A DNA stretch of 64,000 nt, taken from Silene latifolia (lineage: Eukaryota > Streptophyta > Magnoliopsida > Caryophyllales > Caryophyllaceae). This document shows positions 58,182-64,000 of the stretch, piece by piece. The number at the start of each line of letters is the position of its first letter. Within the stretch, counting starts at the first letter, position 1. The stretch spans positions 196,481,325 through 196,545,324 of the forward strand of contig NC_133536.1 in assembly GCF_048544455.1 (NCBI RefSeq), given 5' to 3'. The position numbers were made by a program, and so were the translations under genes. The notes beneath the pieces are model-generated. The model was not told where the DNA came from, did no database searches, and saw nothing but the letters and a program-made list of their open reading frames with translations.

Positions 58182-60154
58182 AGGCCACGTAAATTTTTCT
58201 ATGTGATTTTCATCAAACGAATTTTGAATCGGTGGATTTTTGCTTAATTTTCATACGGCTGCCATTTTTTTCCCTCTCGGCATTTTTTTATGTTGCGTTT
58301 TTTTTGTGCCTTGGGATCCGTGTCATGTTTACACGGTGATGGTTGTCGTTTGTCTTGTTTTCATTTTGATCTTTGCATATTGTTTTGTAATCGATATTCA
58401 TTGCAATATGTTAAAGATCTATCAAAATGTTTGCATAAAATTTCGTGCGGCACAAAATTTTTTGTCTCGGTCAATTTTTTTCTTGGAAAACCGTGTGGCC
58501 TTTGATGTTCACGGACTGTTTTTCTGATTTTTGCATAGATTTGCGTGCCACACATTTTTGATAGATCATTCGATCTTTTGTTTTCAATCGTTCTTTGCAT
58601 GTTGTAATTTTAATCGATAATCATTGCAATATGTTAAAGATGTATCAATTGTGGTTCAGTTCTATACGGATTAGATTAAAATTGCAATTGGGTTTTTCAA
58701 ACCGTTTTGTTTTGATCTATTGTTGCTCACGTTTTGAGCCGGAATTTTTTTTTTTTTTGTTCATTTGTTGCTCTCGGTTTTCAGCAATAAAATAAAAAAA
58801 AAAAAAAAAATTGGTACTGTTCACGGTCAGACCGTGAAGAAGAAAAAAAAAAAAATTATTGTTTGTTTTTTTTTTTCGGCCAATTGTGCATAATACGGAT
58901 TTATGCATTCGCTTGATAGTGAAACGGTTCACCCACGAACAATTTGGTTACTTTAAAACGATTTAAAGTAACGGATTATCACGAATTAAAATTAAGTTGA
59001 TGAAGCGGTTTTGTCACATAATTTTAATTGTTAAAAGGTGGTTTGGATAAATTTAACATAATTACGGAATTATGTCACGAATATATTTAATTTAGTTGAT
59101 GCATTTTATTTATCGTTTTTGATTGTTTTGAATGCTTTTAATTACGTATTTATTTATTTTTGCAAACGGTTGTAACTTAGTGTGGCCTTAGTAGAACGTG
59201 TTACCGTAATGATGGAACACGGTCTTGGTTGTATTTTGAGATCTCGTATCTCCCTTTTTTTATTTCTTTTAATTACAGTTTTTATTTAGAATGTAAATAG
59301 GTTTATATTTTGTAAATTTTAATTGTAATTTTGAGAAGACTAAAGAAGGAGATCGGATGCTCACTCCCGCTGCATGGACAAAGATGGAACATCAAGACAA
59401 GCTTTTCGGGTCCAACGGTGGATTCCAAAGTTGTATTATGTTCTTTTTACTAGGATAGGCCACACTAGGAATTTTATTTACGTATTGCATTCTTTTATTT
59501 ATTTTCATGTAACGATAGTATGCATCATTTTCCGCCTAAAAACCAAACCACCTAATAATTGCATGAAAACTGACTCATATAGAGGTCACGCGTTAGTTTT
59601 CTATGACATTCTTATGTCACACGATCATTTTTAAGCCATCATCTAAATTAATTCATTCACGCGATTTTGCTAGTTATTCGTTCACTTAAAATGAATTGAA
59701 ACTTAGTTGATGGGATCTTCCTCGTATAAACGAAAATTGAGAACGGTCTTTATAGGTCAAACTCCAATGAATCCCTTCTTCGTCGGTAGGCATAATATGA
59801 CCCCTTCTACGTCGGGTAAGTTGGAACCGATTGACCTATTTTATCTCAACACTATGGTTACTCGTACGATCCTGTGATTATGGTGGACTATAGATAGGAT
59901 TTACGGAAATCTATCGACCAAGAGTTTTTACGGAAGAACTAGCTAAACAGTTGGCTTATCAATTTACGGAAATTGAGTCTTGGGATCACTTGTATTATTC
60001 TTGAGGGAGATCAATTATACAAGTGCAATGAGTCTACACGATTAAAAATGAATTTTAATAGACTTAAATCACCTCGATGAGTTGCTTATTTCGTTTTGTT
60101 TTTTTCCTTTCTTTTTCAGTGTAGATCACGTTCACATAAACTGCTAATAACAAT
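58182..60154 (+). other. Untranslated leader of element I
   Basis: No credible gene. Includes a duplicated block (ATCGATATTCATTGCAATATG near 58390 and its like near 58613) and poly-T/poly-A runs (58745-58883). Confidence 0.7.
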
Positions 60155-60480
60155 ATGGCTGGTCATTTGAACGACCCAATGCCAAGTGCCACATTGGACC
60201 GTGAGTCCTGGCTTCGGATCTTCATGAATCAGATGAATCAGTCAACTCGACTGAAGAATGATGGATCAAACTTCGCGGACTGGGAGGCAGCATTACGGAA
60301 TGCTGCCGCTGCTGACGGGAAGCTCAAATTTCTGCTAGAGCCCATGTCGTCAAATCCAGGCCCCACGGCTGGAGCTAACGAGATCGCTACATATAACGAT
60401 TTCGTCATGGAAGCGGGTGCGATTAAAAACGTACTCATTTTTGCAATGGAATCCAATTTGCAGAAACGCTTCATAGCTGA
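60155..60480 (+). pseudogene. gag: Copia gag, N-terminal part, element I
   Basis: MAGHLNDPMPSATLDRESWL... with DGSNFADWEAALRNAAAADG and AIKNVLIFAMESNLQKRFIA, parallel to A's NGSNFADWDAQLR and AIKNVLIFAMEAELQQ. About 108 codons are gag; the frame then continues 11 codons into the LTR of J. Insertion truncated the capsid domain. Confidence 0.9.
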
Positions 60481-60783
60481 TGTAAACATTATTTGCGCAC
60501 ATTTAGTCCCCTAATTGAGCCTATTTTGCATACTATTATAATATTCTATGGCCATTTTATCCGTCAAAACCTTCCTATTTGCTTTTTTATCGCATTTCAT
60601 TTGTTTTGTAGAAAAGGAGACAATAAGACGAAAATTCCCGTCTTTCGTGCACATTTGGAAGCTACTTGACGATAATAGATGGACTAGTATGAAGGGGAAG
60701 CAAGGACAAAAGACCAATCCCGCAAGAATAAAATGGAAATGAGCAAAAAGGGAAGAAAAGAAGAAGAACCACTGCTGAAGAAC

Positions 60784-60960
60784 AATCCGAGCGGATTGTC
60801 TCAAATCCGCCCGTCTCCACTAAACAATCCGAGCGTCCTGCTCTGAATCCGCTCGGATTCCTCCATCCGAATCCGCACGGATTCTCTTGAATCCGCTCGG
60901 ATCCCTTTGCCAGATTCCGCCCGTCCAGTCCCCAATACGCACGGATTTCTTCTCAGCACG
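60784..60960. repeat. AATCCGCTCGGATT palindrome cluster, J LTR
   Basis: About ten copies and half copies: AATCCGAGCGGATT, AATCCGCTCGGATT, AATCCGCACGGATT, plus AATCCGCCCGTC half-sites. Also found at 63911-64000 in J's internal part. Confidence 0.9.
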
Positions 60961-61091
60961 GATTTCATTCTTCAAGCCACGAAAAGAGAAGCCCTTCCTC
61001 CGAAAAATAACGGCTCCTCCTTGCTCAACTTAAAAAGTGTAATTACTAGTTTAGCCCTTAGTTAACCCTAATGCATCCATCTAATTTCCAC

Positions 61092-61099
61092 TATAAATA
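61092..61099 (+). promoter_or_regulatory. TATA box, J LTR
   Basis: TATAAATA in CCACTATAAATACCCC, about 130 bp after the palindrome cluster. Confidence 0.65.
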
Positions 61100-62178
61100 C
61101 CCCATTTGTAATAATCTTTTCATCAAGTTTTATTAGAGAAAAACAAGTTTTTAGAGTAGAAAATCCTTCTTTAGATTAGATTAGGAGTAGATTAGAATAG
61201 ATTACTCTTTAATCTTTCCACAAATTACACATTAATCTCTCTTTAATTATTGTTCAAGTTTATTATTCAAGTTTATTATTGGGTAATTGAAGATTATTGG
61301 GTTATTATTGGGAGATTGACAACCTTCCATCAATCATTAAGTTTCTTCTATTATTCTTTGCACTATTGTTTTGGAATCTCCATAGGTATAATCCTCTTAA
61401 TCCTTGTTTTAATTATTGTTAATCTTTCTTACTTGTTCATCATGTTTGGCTTTGTTAGTATGATTGACAACCTTATTAACATGTTAGACTTGATCATGAG
61501 AGAGTAGTTACTTAGCTAGGATTAATGGGTAATTAGGGGAAACCAACATGGGGAATGATTCATGCTTAAATTAATATGCTTTCATGTTTTATTTGCTTGC
61601 TTGTTTTGATCTCAACTCATGCACATGTTATGTTTAATGAAATGCTAAGCCTATGAATCCTTGCATTTACTATCATCTCCTATCTTTTCAATGAGACTTG
61701 TAAGACATAACCCAACTCGAGTCTCATTAGACCATGCATGTTGTTGAGTAGGGAAGATTAAGTCGACTTGTAGGTGTTGTACAATCTAATCGATTCGGCT
61801 CCGGGACCCAAACTTTCCTAGGATTGTAAGATATAACCCAACTCAATCCATCACAACAATAATTGCTTGCTTATAATTTGAGAACATGTTTGTATGATCA
61901 ACACCATGAATCCCCTATGACCCCATGATATCCTAGCACTTTTAGCCATTTGTTTACATATTTTCTTTTATTGCTTGTTCTACTTTATTGCTTTTATTAG
62001 TCTAGAACACAACTGCAAACCCAACCAAATTGTGACACTAGCATAAATTGATATAGATAGACTTAGAACCCAAAGCACACCGTCCCATGGATCGACCTCG
62101 ACTTACCGCTAACTAGTTGTTTGTTGAGTATTATAAATGTGTTTGATTGGATGAGTGACGACCTCGTCCGGATCAAAA

Positions 62179-62196
62179 TGGCGCCATTGCCGGGGA
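62179..62196 (+). other. Primer-binding site of element J
   Basis: TGGCGCCATTGCCGGGGA, three bases after the LTR end, close to the TGGCGCCGTTGCCGGGGA used by Athila/Tat elements. Confidence 0.85.
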
Positions 62197-62331
62197 TGGT
62201 GCTATGTGATTAAGTTCTTGCTTGTTTGTCTATTTTTATTTGTGCTTTAACCTTGAGGAACTTGTTCCCCAAAGTTTGTTTTTACCGTTTTCTTGTAGTT
62301 TCCATGTTTGTAGTTGTATCTTTATCTTGAC

Positions 62332-63669
62332 CATGACGATGCAAGACTTGGTACATGGAGTATGTGGTGGATCTTTTGAGTATGACTATGGGTATGGGGA
62401 GTTTGAAAAGCAAGTCAACACAAACCTACCTTACTATTTGTACAATGAAAATCCTAACCACTACCCCGATTTTCCCACCAAAATTACCACACCCGATATC
62501 AACAACAACCACCCACTCAATACCCATTTCACAATGAACTTCGATTGCCACAATACAACCATTTTCACACCCACCCACAACAAAGAAATGAACCCATTCA
62601 AAACAAGATCCTCCAAATGATGGGAGACCAACAAAACTTCTTCAAGCAAATGCTAGAAGAGAGCCGAAAAGAAGAAGATGTTCTTAAAAACATCGCTATC
62701 CAAAGAAAGGAATTGGGGATTCAAATTGCCCAATTAAAATAATTCCAAGCAATCACTCACCACCGTTCTTTGGATATTGAGCATAAATGCGAGTTTGAAG
62801 TAGTGACCTTTGACATGAAAGATGAGAAGTGGGAGGAGCCAAGTTTCTTGAGCTCTTGTGACTATGAGAGTGTTGTGTTTGATGAGGAAGACATGAGGTT
62901 GAGCAAACCAAATGTTCTTAACCTTTGTGAATATGAGGGTGTGTCCTTTGATGTGAACATTGAGGTGTTGGAAAAAGAGCTAGATGAAGCCCCCATTCAT
63001 GATTTACGAGAAGATAGCAACAATGATGATGAACCTAGAGGAGGGATTCACAATATCGCCTTGCTTGAGGAGCCTATCCTTGAGACATTTGAGATACCCT
63101 ATCATGAATAAGAACGTCCTTCCTTTATCCTTCATGAATACCACTTGGCACCCATCATGGAGCCAATGATCATTGAAGAGGATATGTTAGATCTTCTTCA
63201 AAAAGCCAAAGTGTCTTACAAGAGTTATTTGGTGAAAAAGCTTAAAGAGAAAATTGCTCGTGAGGCTACTTGTGAAGATTTGGCACCCATAATCTCAATT
63301 CCTATGGTATCCGATCATCAAAGTCATGAAAATTCTCCATCTACCTTGGAAGGATTGAAAAATCAAAATGCTATCGTCATCACCAAAATTGAAGAAGAAG
63401 TTGGTAAGTGGAAGTCCCCGGATGGAAATAAACCACACTTCATACTTAATCTTAACAAGAATCATGGATGTATTTACTTAAAGCATTGGGAAAACCCTAA
63501 CACTAAGGAGAAGGCAAGAAAAAGAATATTCTACAAGCCTCCTTGGCCAAATTTCATTTTCAAATGGAGCAACCCATACTTATGCTTGTTTGGAGCTTGT
63601 TCACAAGCTTTTGACCTTTTGTTGAGAGCCTTGAGCTCTATGGATAAGAATTGCTACAAATTGAACTAG
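62332..63669 (+). pseudogene. Unrecognised protein of element J (possible gag replacement)
   Basis: Frame from 62332 (MTMQDLVHGVCGGSFEYDYGYGEF) passes through an Asn/Pro/His-rich part. A frameshift at about 62540-62600 leads to a coiled-coil-like stretch (ILQMMGDQQNFFKQMLEESR, to 62739). After in-frame TAA at 62740 and at 63109, the same frame runs to 63669. This part has repeated acidic units (CEFEVVTFDMKDEKWEEPSF; CDYESVVFDEEDM; CEYEGVSFDVNIE), then a basic part and an ending PPWPNFIFKWSNPYLCLFG. No zinc knuckle, protease or RT. I recognise no family. Confidence 0.6.
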
Positions 63670-64000
63670 TTTGGTGGAGTCCTACCTCAAACCACCATTT
63701 GTAAGATATTTCTTGAACCCTTTTATTTTGTACAATAGTGTACATTTTACTTTTGCATTTAATTTCTTGCATGAGAGAGGAGAGAGAGAGAGAGTCATCT
63801 TACATGTTTCCTAAGCAAATTTCAGAAAAAGATAAGGAAAAAGAGAAAATCAGTGAAAAGGGGTTTATCATTTCACGAAAGAAGAAAGAAGAAGGAGAAA
63901 GAAGCAGAGACGCTCGGATTCAAAGAAATCCGCCCGTCCAGGGCCCACGGAAAAGAAAAGTTGAAACTGAGGAAGAATCCGAGCGGATTCAAAGAAATCC
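63670..64000 (+). other. Non-coding internal DNA of J with GA microsatellite and palindromes
   Basis: (GA)n at about 63775-63795, then purine-rich DNA with AATCCGAGCGGATT, AATCCGCCCGTCC and GCTCGGATT words to the window end. Confidence 0.75.

Larger units (their letters stand above)
57183..60480 (+). mobile_element. Copia element I (plus), 5' LTR, leader and partial gag
   Basis: 5' LTR 57183-58166 (984 bp, TGTTGGGGC...TACCCCACA), primer-binding site 58169-58181 (TGGTATCAGAGCG), a leader of nearly 2 kb, and the start of gag, cut by J at 60481. Same lineage as A and B by gag and an LTR block near 57347. Confidence 0.85.
60481..62175 (+). repeat. 5' LTR of element J
   Basis: 1695 bp. U3 palindrome cluster 60784-60960, TATAAATA at 61092-61099. 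The rest is AT-rich. A block near 61690 (GTAAGACATAACCCAACTCGA) recurs near 61827 in worn form. Confidence 0.8.
60481..64000 (+). mobile_element. LTR element J (plus), right end outside window
   Basis: 5' LTR 60481-62175 (TGTAAACATT...CCGGATCA), primer-binding site 62179-62196, a broken coding region 62332-63669, then non-coding DNA with palindromes to the window edge. The primer site TGGCGCCATTGCCGGGGA is that of Athila/Tat gypsy elements. No RT is visible in this part. Confidence 0.82.

Noticed and set aside
63775..63795. GA microsatellite as regulatory GAGA site
   Set aside because: Simple repeat inside a retrotransposon with no supporting context.
1..64000. tRNA, rRNA or snoRNA genes
   Set aside because: No cloverleaf with A and B boxes or rRNA-like block seen; the tRNA-like words are primer-binding sites.

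Overview
This window is nuclear DNA of a flowering plant, almost certainly a dicot, and almost all of it is transposable elements. The evidence is Ty1/copia and Ty3/gypsy LTR retrotransposons with plant-type primer-binding sites (initiator-Met type TGGTATCAGAGC, and a TGGCGCC...GGGGA site), a plant DD39D mariner transposase, a hAT-like MITE and one intron-containing plant gene fragment. A Caryophyllales source is only a guess. I see no bacterial genes, CRISPR arrays, tRNA or rRNA genes.

Layout from the left. 1-6518: copia element A (+), with its 5' LTR outside the window, an open gag, a rotted pol and a 3' LTR. A sits in the third coding exon of a minus-strand gene (6519-8887) for a CXXC zinc-binding protein of the UPF0587/CZIB type, so only the first ~108 codons remain here. 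8997-9546: a GACCCG-rich repeat with imperfect inverted ends. 10083-41965: an old copia element, D, split by a 3952-bp mariner element (11015-14966), by copia element C (14974-40535, minus) and by a small hAT-like MITE (40959-41505). C's 5' LTR is itself split by a long non-coding element E (19703-40509). E contains a rearranged relative, E2 (25165-28852), and in its right LTR the copia element B (31006-39709, minus). Target-site duplications support the mariner, C, E, E2, B, F and MITE boundaries.

On the right, D's protease is cut by an LTR of gypsy family G (41966). A second G copy begins at 42957; its 5' LTR holds the non-autonomous element F (44236-52113, minus), which carries an ATHILA ORF1-like gene. 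G's decayed gag-pol (53056-55381) is cut by an LTR of element H (minus). H is cut by copia I (57183), and I's gag is cut by element J (60481 to the right edge), which encodes an unfamiliar protein. No retrotransposon in the window encodes an intact pol.

The most interesting signal: five LTR families (E, F, G, H, J) each carry clusters of a short family-specific palindrome in U3 just upstream of the likely TATA box. The words are GCAGCA..TGCTGC, TACTCGATCGAGTA, TACTCGGCCGAGTA, GGTCGATCGACC and AATCCGCTCGGATT. The copia LTRs (A, B, C, I) lack such clusters. F and G have related LTRs that keep the same palindrome arms but differ in the centre. Second is a two-part ORF of unknown origin inside the mariner element, opposite in strand to the transposase. 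Third is a chimeric LTR in E2 with two TATA boxes.
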